From a virus: a stretch of 51,361 bases of DNA. Shown one piece after another: positions 39,239 through 47,718 of the stretch (position 1 is its first letter; each line of letters starts with the position of its first letter). The stretch spans positions 1 through 51,361 of the IMG/VR virus record IMGVR_UViG_3300032307_000952. One strand, written 5' to 3'. Made by a program: the position numbers and the translations under genes. Below the pieces are notes generated by a model. It saw only the letters and a list, made by a program, of their open reading frames with translations. It searched no databases and was not told the origin of the DNA.

Positions 39239-41926
39239 ATGTCTTTTAAAACAAAAAACTTTGAACAAAGTTCGGTCATGAAAGAAATGGAAAGATTATA
39301 CATTGAAAAAAATCCTTCCGAAATAAAAAAAGAAGCTTCAAAAAAAGAAATTGGTGAAGATTTCATTTCTCAAGCAATTTCTTTATCAAAAGATTTAAGA
39401 TTAAAGGGATTTTCAAAACAAGCAGATTCTTTGGATGAAAAGATTGCTTTTTATTCAATTGAAGACGTTGAATTGAAAAAAATGGCAGGAAAAGATGGTG
39501 GAGATATTCTTTTAGATTTTGCTCATGAAAATGATGATTCAGAAATAGCAGAAGCAAAAGAAAATTTTGGTAAAATTTTAGATCCTGTTGCGAAACATAA
39601 GTTAATTGTTGATACGGTTATGAAAGAAGTAAAGAAAGCTTCTAAAGAAAAAACCATATTAGATGAAGCTCATGATGGTGATGTAGAAGTTGCTCCAGCA
39701 AAGGATGGCTTGGGAGTTGTCGAAACTTTACAAAGCGCTCATAATAAAATTTTAGAAATTGCTTTAAAATCAGCAAAGGGCGATAAAAAAGCAAAAGCTC
39801 AATTAGAAGAAATTGGTGAATTATTAAAAAAAGCTGATGGTCCTTTGGCAGATTGGTTATCACCAAAGGGCCCAGATAAACCTTCGTCCGCTTTAGTAAC
39901 AAAAGAACTTATGGGTGGAGAAGAAAAAATAATTAAAGATCTTCAAGATAAAATTTCATTTTATGAAAAAAAAATAAAAGATCTTTCTGAATCAACATTA
40001 TTTATGGGTGATAAAGAAAGAGAAATTAATAACTATAAAGAAGTTATTAATAATTTAAAAAAACAATTAAATCCAATTTTAGAAAAATTAAAAAATGAAG
40101 CTATTTTGGTTTCAGTTCCATCATTAGATTTAAAGAAAATAAATCAGCCAAAAGAAGATTGGAATTGGTGGAAAAGAAATGTTGCTGGAAAAGTTCAAAG
40201 ATTATCAAAAGAGCTAAAATCTCTTGGTAAAGATAATATTATTGTAGAATTAAGTCAAATGGCAGTTGTTCTATTACAATCTGAATCATGGGAAGAAGCA
40301 AAGAAAGAATTATCAGATATAGATGCGCAATATTTAACTTTAAATTCAATTAAAGATCTTGATAATATTGTTATGCGTTGGGAAAATTGGGTTAAAAAAA
40401 ATAAAACTGCTTCATTTAAATCAAGCTTAAATAAATTTGCGCAATCTTTTTTATCTGGACCCGAAGGTGAAACAAAACCATCTGCATCATCAACAAAAAC
40501 AAATCAACCAGTTTCAAAAAATATAAATCAAACAAAAACTCAAAAAGTTAAATTTGAACAATATAGAGATTTTGTCGAAAGCATGCGAGCTAAGCCAGAA
40601 AATACAGCTTGGATGGATTCTGTATCAAAAATGCAAGAATTTCTAAGTTCATTTGGAAATTCAATAAGAAAAGATTATCCTCAAGTTGCTCAAAAACTTT
40701 ACGGAACTTCTATTGCTGGATCAAACGCAGTTCCTTTTGATGGATTATGGGGCACTTACACAAATAAAGCAATAGATGCTTTTAATGAATTTGCAAAAAA
40801 TACTGGAGTTGTTTTAGAAAAACAAAATCCATTCAATAGATTAACTTTAGATGATAATGTTAGAAAGGAAAATATATCTGCAGCAAATAATAACATTAAA
40901 AAAATACAAGAAGTTGCACAAAAATTAAATGTATCATTGTCAAAACCAAAACAAGAATCTGAAGTTAAATCTGAATATTTGCTAAATGTACCATCTGATG
41001 ATTTTACAAAATTAATAAATATTTCCGAATTTAAACAAGATTCAGCTCTTTCATCTCCAATTAAAGAATCTGATCTTAATTCATTCAAATCTTTACAGGA
41101 TTTTGTTGTAAAAAATGGAACTACTCCAAAACAATCAACTGTTGATCCTGAAAAGTCAGGTTTTTCAATTCCAGAATGGAAACAAATATTAAATAATTTT
41201 AGAGCTTTATCTTTTAAAGAAAAAAATAGAAAGCTTTTAGATAAAGTAAATGAATTAAAAGAAAAACTTAATTCTTTTTCAAAATATATAATTTCAACTC
41301 TTGATGATCAATCTTACTCAATGAAAGATATATTTCCAGGGTCTTTTATTGATTCGGCAACCATTAAATCAGAAAAAGTTGAATTGCAAGAAGAAATTCC
41401 ATTTAAAAATAATCAAAACTTAACTATATTAAAAAACCCAAATTATTTAAGAGATGCTTTCTACAGATATCAAAATAATGAAGAAGATGACTTATCTCAA
41501 GGTTCCTCTTTAAAAAGTTTAGAAAAAAGCTTTTGGTTACCTTTATCAAATCCAAGAATAATTCCAGTAAATTCATTAAATAAATTAAATGGAAGAGAAA
41601 ATTTCAATCAACAAATTATGTATAATAATCTGTTGCAATCAAGAAATGCTCCTGTATCGATAATTAGAAATATTTTAAACCCAAGATTTATAGCTCAAGT
41701 TAACTCTGGATCTATTGGCGCAAATGCAAATTTAGCACAACAAACAATAAATCATATTGAATATTTAAGAACAGCATTAACAAACCAAATAAATGAAGCA
41801 AGAAATGGAGAAACTGGCTGGTCTGAAAATGAAATAAATAGATCTGAAAATTTTGTTCAACAATGGAACAATTTATTCAATACATGTATTTTTGCACTAC
41901 AATCATATATAAAAAATAATGCTTAA
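39239..41926 (+). CDS. Very large hypothetical virion protein, possible peptidoglycan-binding motif
   Basis: An 895-residue lysine- and asparagine-rich protein. ATG 39239 with GAGGAAAT is chosen over an in-frame upstream start. The helical-hairpin module is near residues 40-75 (SLSKDLRLKGFSKQADSLDE). Around residue 501, PFDGLWGTYTNKAIDAFNEF resembles the DGxxGxxTxxA pattern of peptidoglycan-binding domains, though the match is partial. Long helical regions surround it. It could be an internal head or tail-associated protein. There is no signal peptide or membrane helix. Confidence 0.6.
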   Translation: MSFKTKNFEQSSVMKEMERLYIEKNPSEIKKEASKKEIGEDFISQAISLSKDLRLKGFSKQADSLDEKIAFYSIEDVELKKMAGKDGGDILLDFAHENDDSEIAEAKENFGKILDPVAKHKLIVDTVMKEVKKASKEKTILDEAHDGDVEVAPAKDGLGVVETLQSAHNKILEIALKSAKGDKKAKAQLEEIGELLKKADGPLADWLSPKGPDKPSSALVTKELMGGEEKIIKDLQDKISFYEKKIKDLSESTLFMGDKEREINNYKEVINNLKKQLNPILEKLKNEAILVSVPSLDLKKINQPKEDWNWWKRNVAGKVQRLSKELKSLGKDNIIVELSQMAVVLLQSESWEEAKKELSDIDAQYLTLNSIKDLDNIVMRWENWVKKNKTASFKSSLNKFAQSFLSGPEGETKPSASSTKTNQPVSKNINQTKTQKVKFEQYRDFVESMRAKPENTAWMDSVSKMQEFLSSFGNSIRKDYPQVAQKLYGTSIAGSNAVPFDGLWGTYTNKAIDAFNEFAKNTGVVLEKQNPFNRLTLDDNVRKENISAANNNIKKIQEVAQKLNVSLSKPKQESEVKSEYLLNVPSDDFTKLINISEFKQDSALSSPIKESDLNSFKSLQDFVVKNGTTPKQSTVDPEKSGFSIPEWKQILNNFRALSFKEKNRKLLDKVNELKEKLNSFSKYIISTLDDQSYSMKDIFPGSFIDSATIKSEKVELQEEIPFKNNQNLTILKNPNYLRDAFYRYQNNEEDDLSQGSSLKSLEKSFWLPLSNPRIIPVNSLNKLNGRENFNQQIMYNNLLQSRNAPVSIIRNILNPRFIAQVNSGSIGANANLAQQTINHIEYLRTALTNQINEARNGETGWSENEINRSENFVQQWNNLFNTCIFALQSYIKNNA

Positions 41927-41935
41927 GGTTTTTAA

Positions 41936-42949
41936 ATGATTAATTATTACACACAAGAACAATTTGAAGAAGACACCAGATTAATAACAAAGCTTTTATA
42001 TATAAATGCTGGATTAGATGGTTCTTTAATTAAAAAAGCTGATTTTGGTGATGATTTAATTAATTATTTAAAAGATATCGCTGGTTATATTACACAAAAT
42101 GTAAAACAAACATATGAAGATCAAGGTATTGCTGGTTTATTAAATTATATAATAACTGGCTTGTTACCTGTTAAATTAAAGTTTATTGCAATAATAATAA
42201 ACTCAACTCTTGGAATAGATCTTGGAGATTTATTAAAAGCTGTTTTTTCTACAGTACAAAAGACAATTGATACAAAAGGTGAATTTACAGAAGCTGACGC
42301 AAATCATATTTTGAATGTAGCTAAAACAGCTTCTCTTGAAGTTCTTAAGGATTTTGAAAAAAGAGGAGAGTTACATAAATTTGCAAGAAGACCCTTTGAA
42401 TCACAAAGTTCAGGTGGTACTTGGGCAGACATGATATCTAAATTTTTAATGCCAATGCCAAGACATAAAAAACAATCTTTTGGAGCTGGATTGGTTCGTT
42501 GGCTTCTTAAATTAATATTTGCCGGAATTATAGGAGCAACAGCTTTAGAAGGTTCAAAAGCATTAGTTCAAAAAACTACAGGTTATGATTCTGAATCAAA
42601 AGATAATAAGAAAGAAGTTTCTTGGTCCGGATATTTACCAGGATCAAAATCTCATTCTTTTAAACCAAGCGGATGGGGAACAAAAAAATTCCCAAATACA
42701 AAAGATGATATTTGGTTGGTTCCTCTTCAAGGAACACCAGAAAATACACTTTATCAATGGATAGTTAAAGTTTATCCTGAGTTAAAAGATAAATCAAATG
42801 AAGTTATACATTTAAATTCATTTAATAGAATGGCATCTATATTAGGTGATATGCAAGATCCACAATTTCCTAATGAAACCCAAATTCCGCCAGATTCAGG
42901 TCTTCATTCAATAAAAGATGTTGTTGATCGTGCTATATCAGATATATAA
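41936..42949 (+). CDS. Hypothetical protein with hydrophobic segments
   Basis: A 337-residue protein with two hydrophobic stretches that could enter a membrane: about residues 65-100 (GLLNYIITGLLPVKLKFIAI...) and 185-205 (LLKLIFAGIIGATALEG). The C-terminal part contains aromatic loops (SWSGYLPGSKSHSFKPSGWG) and a helical end. It could be an ejected protein that assists DNA passage, or a tail protein; this is inference. The next gene follows within eight bases. Confidence 0.6.
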   Translation: MINYYTQEQFEEDTRLITKLLYINAGLDGSLIKKADFGDDLINYLKDIAGYITQNVKQTYEDQGIAGLLNYIITGLLPVKLKFIAIIINSTLGIDLGDLLKAVFSTVQKTIDTKGEFTEADANHILNVAKTASLEVLKDFEKRGELHKFARRPFESQSSGGTWADMISKFLMPMPRHKKQSFGAGLVRWLLKLIFAGIIGATALEGSKALVQKTTGYDSESKDNKKEVSWSGYLPGSKSHSFKPSGWGTKKFPNTKDDIWLVPLQGTPENTLYQWIVKVYPELKDKSNEVIHLNSFNRMASILGDMQDPQFPNETQIPPDSGLHSIKDVVDRAISDI

Positions 42950-42956
42950 GGAATAT

Positions 42957-44195
42957 ATGAGCGATATTTTTGATGATTACTGCAAAATTATGGAAAAAAA
43001 AGGCTTTGTTAAAGAAGCTGATAAATCCGAAGGTCTTTTGAAACAAGACGAAAAATATAAAGATAAAGAATGGGTTGAAAAAATTCAAGCTCTTTATAAT
43101 ATAAACCCAAATGATACAGATAAATCAATTATAGAACAATCTCATCCTAACATGATGATTATTGCTCCTTCTTATGATAAAGTTAATGGTTTGGTTGAAA
43201 ACGAAGAGGAAAGGCATAATATAATTGTTGGTCTTGTAAATAAAATGCCAGGAGCAGGATTAACGGCAAATAAACTTGCTTCCGAAGAATTAATGAATGA
43301 ATTGGTTAAACTTGCCTTTTATTTCGAAGATATAGATGAAGATTTATCAAAAAAAGCAGATTTGTCTGCCGTTTTATTATCAAAAGAACTTAAAAAAAAA
43401 GCCTTTTGGCCAGTAGCAACTAAAGTTCTTTTTTCTCCTGTAACTTGGAAAGTTCTTGGCGGAGCACTTACATTAATTGGTTTAAAAGATATTTTTATAG
43501 GAAACATTTCTGAAGGTATATCTAAAGATCTTGATAAAGCAATTTCTGAAGTTTCTGATTTAAAATCAAAAACAGAAGGTTCTGACCTTGGTGTTGTTAA
43601 TTCTTGTTTAAGTAATTTGAATTATATGAAATCAGTTTTGCCAGATTTATTAAACTCTCTTAAAGCTGGCTATTCTCAAGAACAAATAGAAAGTATTGAT
43701 TCTCATCAAGAAGCTATTTCTGCTGTTAAATTATCAGAAGAACAACTTAAAATATTAAATAAATACGGGAATTATTTCAGCAGAATGGTTCCAAAATTGC
43801 AAGATTTTGCCAAAGTTATTAATGATATTACTTTAACAGATTCTACATTTTCTAATGAGGCTTGGAAAACAATATCTAAAGGCTGGGAATTTATTGCAGG
43901 TTCCGATAAATCAGAAGCTGTAAATTCATTAAATAGATTGGCAGAATCAATTAACAAAGAAGTTCAAAGAATATCAAAATTCAATTCTTCTTATGCTTCT
44001 ACAATTTCTTCCGGCGTAGAAACTCTACAAGAGGAACAAAATAATAAATCTAATAAAATTGAACCACTTGAATTTGAATCCGATGAACCCTCTGATTCAG
44101 AACCTTCTAATTTAGAATCCGAAGATTCAATAATTGATGGTAATGAATTGCTAAAAGAATATCAAAACAAATTTAAAGGTTTACTGAATCTATAA
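42957..44195 (+). CDS. Hypothetical protein with hydrophobic segment
   Basis: A 412-residue protein. ATG 42957 with AAGGAAT upstream is preferred to an in-frame start at 42918 inside the previous gene. The N-terminus has a short helical module (KIMEKKGFVKEADKSEG), residues about 151-182 form a hydrophobic stretch (PVTWKVLGGALTLIGLKDIF), and the rest is helical, ending in a glutamate/serine-rich tail. It shares this build with the preceding gene product, so the two may work together. The function is unknown. Confidence 0.6.
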   Translation: MSDIFDDYCKIMEKKGFVKEADKSEGLLKQDEKYKDKEWVEKIQALYNINPNDTDKSIIEQSHPNMMIIAPSYDKVNGLVENEEERHNIIVGLVNKMPGAGLTANKLASEELMNELVKLAFYFEDIDEDLSKKADLSAVLLSKELKKKAFWPVATKVLFSPVTWKVLGGALTLIGLKDIFIGNISEGISKDLDKAISEVSDLKSKTEGSDLGVVNSCLSNLNYMKSVLPDLLNSLKAGYSQEQIESIDSHQEAISAVKLSEEQLKILNKYGNYFSRMVPKLQDFAKVINDITLTDSTFSNEAWKTISKGWEFIAGSDKSEAVNSLNRLAESINKEVQRISKFNSSYASTISSGVETLQEEQNNKSNKIEPLEFESDEPSDSEPSNLESEDSIIDGNELLKEYQNKFKGLLNL

Positions 44196-44204
44196 GGATA
44201 AAAA

Positions 44205-44486
44205 ATGTCAAATTTAATTAAAGTTTCCAATTATTTAATTCATAAATATGCTTCAGAAGAAGAGAAAACATATAATCTTATATTAAATATTCTTTCCGGA
44301 AAAATTAACCCCCAAAAACATATAAAAGATAAATTGGTAGAACTTTTTATATCTTCCGGAAAAATTAATGAAGATAAAGTCAAAGATTATGTTTTTTCTC
44401 ATAAAATAATTTTAACAAAAGAAAATAAATTCAATGAAATCGGAGAAGGATTTATGACCGATTATCATATGGAAGTTAACGAATGA
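44205..44486 (+). CDS. Small hypothetical protein
   Basis: A 93-residue protein with ribosome site AAGGATAA. Two similar phrases, ILSGKINPQKHIKDKLVELF and SSGKINEDKVKDYVFS, suggest an internal repeat of a helical unit. Its stop overlaps the next start (ATGA). The function is unknown. Confidence 0.6.
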   Translation: MSNLIKVSNYLIHKYASEEEKTYNLILNILSGKINPQKHIKDKLVELFISSGKINEDKVKDYVFSHKIILTKENKFNEIGEGFMTDYHMEVNE

Positions 44487-44941
44487 TTTCCGGACCCTCT
44501 TTAGATCAAGCTACGATTTCTGGACCAGATTCAGAAACTCCTTATTATTTTGTTGAAAAACCTGACGCTCAACAATTTTCCGGATTAATAAATGATTTTC
44601 AAGGAAACTATTTAGCTAATACTTATCCTAAAATGAAAAATAACAAAATAAAAAAGTTAAAAGAAATTTTAAATAATAACCAAGATGTTCATTTTATTTT
44701 GGATAAAAAACCAAATTTAAAAGAAGATGATAATCTTGATGATAATACTTTATCCTTATTAAAAGAACTTGAAGAAAAAATGGAAGAAATTATAAAATCA
44801 AATTGCTTAAAAGGTATGATTGTAAAATCTTCCGAATCTCAATTCTTAAATTCTTTATCTATTACAGCTAATTTTAAAAAATCTATAACTAAAACTGATG
44901 ATCGTTTGTTTAATTTAACAAAAATGTTAATAAATAAATAA
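44483..44941 (+). CDS. Hypothetical protein
   Basis: A 152-residue charged protein with an N-terminal repeat-like pair ISGPSLDQATISGPDSETPY and a helical rest (DDNTLSLLKELEEKMEEIIK). It overlaps the upstream gene by four bases and is the last gene before the capsid unit. No family is recognised. Confidence 0.6.
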   Translation: MISGPSLDQATISGPDSETPYYFVEKPDAQQFSGLINDFQGNYLANTYPKMKNNKIKKLKEILNNNQDVHFILDKKPNLKEDDNLDDNTLSLLKELEEKMEEIIKSNCLKGMIVKSSESQFLNSLSITANFKKSITKTDDRLFNLTKMLINK

Positions 44942-45030
44942 TTTTTATTCAAAATATACTACTACTAATGTATTATTTTCAGAATCTTTTAAAAAGATAC
45001 AATAATGTAAGTTTAGAATAAGTTTTTTTG

Positions 45031-45038
45031 TATAAATA
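45031..45038 (+). promoter_or_regulatory. T4-late-type TATAAATA box ahead of capsid-region gene
   Basis: TATAAATA, the core of T4 late promoters, lies 19 bases ahead of the ATG at 45050 in a 108-base gap after a T-run. A GGAAAT ribosome site follows. In AT-rich DNA this octamer also arises by chance, but the position ahead of the capsid genes is apt. Confidence 0.4.
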
Positions 45039-45049
45039 AGGAAATAAAA

Positions 45050-45709
45050 ATGGCTCTTAGAATTCTCAATCCAGGTGTTCAACCTTTAGGTCAATTTGAC
45101 GGTTATGATGCTCTAACCACAACCGTATCAGGCATCAGGGGTGGCGAAGTTGCTACTCTAGTTAATTACCAATTTCTCGTAGGCCCCGATAAAGCTGCTT
45201 ATGATGCATCAGGTGCTGATGGTTATGTTGGTACATTCAACAAAGTTCGTCCAATAGTTACCACAACTCTTGTTTCAGGTACTCAATTACTCGGTCTTAC
45301 CGATGATGGTACTTCAGGTTATGGTACTTTATTTGGTCAATTAGTTGGGTCAATTGCTGGTTCAGTTACCAGTGGTGCTCAAATGGGTCCAAATACAGCT
45401 GCTGGTTCAGGCAAAATTACCTTCTGGGATAAACCTGGTCTTTATGCTGTAACTCTTGATGCAGTTGATACTACTTCAGGAACCGGTCTCGTAACAAATA
45501 ACGCAACTTTAAATGTTGGTGATGCTCTATATGCAACATCCGCAGGTCTATTAACCCCAAATGCTTCTGCAAGATTCTCGGGTTCAAATCCAGTTGGTCG
45601 ATTCGTTGAATTCTCAACAAATGGTTCACTTGTAACTACACCAAGTTACCTTGTCCAAACAGCTCCAGTTGTTATGACACAAGCAGTATTCCATTTCTTC
45701 AAAGAATAA
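45050..45709 (+). CDS. Putative capsid decoration/stabilisation protein
   Basis: A 219-residue protein rich in Gly, Thr, Ser, Ala and Val and poor in Lys (YDALTTTVSGIRGGEVATLV; GSIAGSVTSGAQMGPNTAAG), unlike the lysine-rich neighbours. Codons are also less AT-skewed, as for strongly expressed genes. Its size, beta-rich composition and location just ahead of the major capsid gene fit a capsid decoration or stabilising protein. A terminator separates it from the capsid gene, giving extra transcripts of this gene alone. Confidence 0.6.
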   Translation: MALRILNPGVQPLGQFDGYDALTTTVSGIRGGEVATLVNYQFLVGPDKAAYDASGADGYVGTFNKVRPIVTTTLVSGTQLLGLTDDGTSGYGTLFGQLVGSIAGSVTSGAQMGPNTAAGSGKITFWDKPGLYAVTLDAVDTTSGTGLVTNNATLNVGDALYATSAGLLTPNASARFSGSNPVGRFVEFSTNGSLVTTPSYLVQTAPVVMTQAVFHFFKE

Positions 45710-45719
45710 TCATAAGTTT

Positions 45720-45749
45720 GGGACGGTGGGTTTCTCACCGTCCCCTTTT
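45720..45749 (+). terminator. Rho-independent terminator between decoration and capsid genes
   Basis: The stem GGGACGGTG pairs with CACCGTCCC, loop of seven bases, then CTTTTT. The capsid gene must be reached by read-through or by a start site between 45750 and 45807. Confidence 0.9.
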
Positions 45750-45806
45750 TCAAACACAATTAATTTTAATCCTTTAATGCAAAGGATAATCGGAGTAAAT
45801 AAAAAT

Positions 45807-46802
45807 ATGTCTATATTCAATTCAAAAGGCGAACTTAACGCTTCTTCAATGCAAGATGTTCAAATTCAACTTGCTAAAATTGCTTCTTTCCTAGATAGCA
45901 ATAATCCTTCTAACATTGCTCTTGCTGGGCAATCAAGTCTCTCCGCAGAAAAAAGAGACCAACTCGTAGAAAGAGCTATAATGTCACAAGAAGGCAAAAT
46001 TGCTCTTGCTCAAGCAATGGCTAACCCAATCCGAAGAAACTTGGATTACCAAGGTATGGCACGAAGAGCTTTAGTTGTAGATCCACTTCCACAAGCCGCT
46101 CTACCAGTATACGACAGAGATATTGATGTCGCTGCTGTTGTTGTTTCTTCAAATGGTACCGGTCCAGAAAGCCGAGTTTTCGGGGATCGAGTTACTGTTC
46201 CTGAATTTGAGATTTTCTCAAATCCAACCGTAAGAATTGCTGAAGTTAAAAGACGTAGATTCAATGTAATTGACCGTGCTGTTCAAAAAGCTCGTCAAGA
46301 AATCATGGCTCAAGAAGACGCTAACGTTTTTGCTGCAATTGATACTGCTTCTACTGTTGAAAATACAGAACAAACAGTTACTGCTGGCGGAACAACTAGA
46401 GGAGATCTTCTTGCTCTTAAGAAACAAGTTGATCGTTGGGACCTTGTTACAACCAAATATTTCATGAATATCAATGAATACACCGATATCCTCGCTTGGG
46501 GTTCTGGTGGTGGTCAAGGGCCAACCGGTGGTGATTTTGATCCAGTTACAATGCGTGAAGTTCTACAAACAGGTCTTTATGCTCATATCTGGGGCGCTGA
46601 TATAATGGTAAGTAAGATTGTACCTACTGGCACCATATATGCTGCTGCTGATCCTGAGTTTGTTGGTGTAATGCCTGTAAGACAAGAAATTGAGGTACTT
46701 CCTGCTGACGAACCAAAACAACTCCGACTTGGTTGGGTGGTTTCTGAAATTATAGGTATTGGTATCGTGAACCCAAGAGGCGTTGCAAAAGGCACCAAGT
46801 AA
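45807..46802 (+). CDS. Major capsid protein (HK97-fold)
   Basis: A 331-residue protein. ATG 45807 with CGGAG 10 bases ahead is chosen over an open GTG at 45726 that lies inside the terminator stem. Typical parts are an N-terminal helical stretch, the long E-loop/P-domain region (VPEFEIFSNPTVRIAEVKRR), VIDRAVQKARQEIMAQEDAN (spine helix), DRWDLVTTKYFMNINEYTDI, and the C-terminal IWGADIMVSKIVPTGTIYAA ... VMPVRQEIEVLPAD. Codon use is less AT-rich than average, fitting heavy expression. It builds the icosahedral head on the scaffold and is probably trimmed by the protease encoded upstream. Confidence 0.88.
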   Translation: MSIFNSKGELNASSMQDVQIQLAKIASFLDSNNPSNIALAGQSSLSAEKRDQLVERAIMSQEGKIALAQAMANPIRRNLDYQGMARRALVVDPLPQAALPVYDRDIDVAAVVVSSNGTGPESRVFGDRVTVPEFEIFSNPTVRIAEVKRRRFNVIDRAVQKARQEIMAQEDANVFAAIDTASTVENTEQTVTAGGTTRGDLLALKKQVDRWDLVTTKYFMNINEYTDILAWGSGGGQGPTGGDFDPVTMREVLQTGLYAHIWGADIMVSKIVPTGTIYAAADPEFVGVMPVRQEIEVLPADEPKQLRLGWVVSEIIGIGIVNPRGVAKGTK

Positions 46803-46847
46803 CCTTCATTTTAAGTAATGTGAATAAAAAGTCGAGTTAGCAAAAAT

Positions 46848-46879
46848 AAAAAGAGATGATCGAAAGGTCATCTCTTTTT
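46848..46879 (+). terminator. Rho-independent terminator after major capsid gene
   Basis: AAAAAGAGATGATC pairs with GGTCATCTCTTTTT (one G-U pair) around a GAAA loop, ending in a T-run. It lies 45 bases past the capsid stop, and its T-run touches the GTG start of the next frame. Confidence 0.9.
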
Positions 46880-46881
46880 TC

Positions 46882-47622
46882 GTGCATATAAAATACAAAA
46901 AAAACGAATCTTATTTTGATATTATTGATGACCCAACCAAATCATATTGGTTGGGTTTTTTATTTGCTGACGGTTATAATTCAAATAAATCTATAATATT
47001 GGATTTATCAAGAAAAGACAATGATCATTTATTAAAGTTTTCAAAATTAATATTTGGATGTGATAATATAAAAAAATATGAAAGAAGAGGCATTGAATTT
47101 TCAAGATTAGAAATACATTCAAAGAAAATGTGTGAATCATTATCAAAACTTGGTTGTGTAAAAAACAAGACAAAAAAATTAGATTTTCCTAAAATTGAAA
47201 AAAAGTATATTAGAGATTTTTTAAGGGGTTACTTTGATGGAGACGGATCAATATATCAAACAAAAGCACCAACGAGATCTAATTACGCAAAATTTACATC
47301 ATCAAAATCATTTATATATGAAATAAAATCCGAATTAGAATCTAATTTAGATGATGTTTCTTATTTTATAGAAGATGAATCTGAGGAAATAAAAAGTTTA
47401 AAGATAATTGGCGATCCATCAATATTAAAGTTATACTTTTATTTATATGAAGATTCTTTATATTTTTTGGAAAGGAAAAAAGATAAATTTGAAAGTATAA
47501 TAAGTGATATTGATGAAAAAATTAAGAAAACAATAAAAGGAACAAGAGGTTATCCAAAGATATACTTAAAAAAATATGAATGGTATATTAATACAAAATA
47601 TATTTCAAATATAGAAAGATGA
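46882..47622 (+). CDS. LAGLIDADG homing endonuclease
   Basis: A 246-residue free-standing enzyme with two LAGLIDADG motifs, YWLGFLFADGYNSNKSIILD near residue 22 and FLRGYFDGDGSIY near residue 113, plus the usual second-domain strands. The first possible start is the GTG at 46882, placed at the end of the capsid terminator with no ribosome site, so expression needs read-through and is probably weak. It is neighbour to the capsid gene, a typical conserved target. Confidence 0.8.
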   Translation: MHIKYKKNESYFDIIDDPTKSYWLGFLFADGYNSNKSIILDLSRKDNDHLLKFSKLIFGCDNIKKYERRGIEFSRLEIHSKKMCESLSKLGCVKNKTKKLDFPKIEKKYIRDFLRGYFDGDGSIYQTKAPTRSNYAKFTSSKSFIYEIKSELESNLDDVSYFIEDESEEIKSLKIIGDPSILKLYFYLYEDSLYFLERKKDKFESIISDIDEKIKKTIKGTRGYPKIYLKKYEWYINTKYISNIER

Positions 47623-47624
47623 AT

Positions 47625-47705
47625 ATGAGTTTTGAAAAAATAAAAGAAATGTACGAAAATGGATTTGCTGCAAAAAGAATTTCTATTTCAGTAAAAAATA
47701 ATTGA
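47625..47705 (+). pseudogene. Small HTH-like remnant
   Basis: A 26-residue frame, MSFEKIKEMYENGFAAKRIS ... followed by six more residues. It reads like the first helices of the helix-turn-helix modules that end many homing endonucleases. It starts three bases past the endonuclease stop and ends inside the motif ahead of cas1. It could be a degraded C-terminal domain or a chance frame. Confidence 0.35.
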
Positions 47706-47712
47706 TATATTA
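47702..47712 (+). promoter_or_regulatory. Promoter-like TTGATATATTA motif ahead of cas1
   Basis: The first T is 17 bases before the cas1 ATG (47719), the same spacing as at the ruvC-like gene (6400 to 6417), and no Shine-Dalgarno sequence is present. It suggests that the cas operon uses an ordinary phage promoter and possibly a nearly leaderless transcript. Confidence 0.5.
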
Positions 47713-47718
47713 TACTTT

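Noticed and set aside
44984-44998. ATCTTTT/AAAAGAT hairpin as terminator
   Set aside because: The stem is A/T-only with almost no loop and no following T-run, so it is not convincing as a terminator.
45726-45806. N-terminal extension of the capsid protein from GTG 45726
   Set aside because: The extension would begin inside the terminator stem; ATG 45807 has a proper ribosome site and gives a normal capsid N-terminus.
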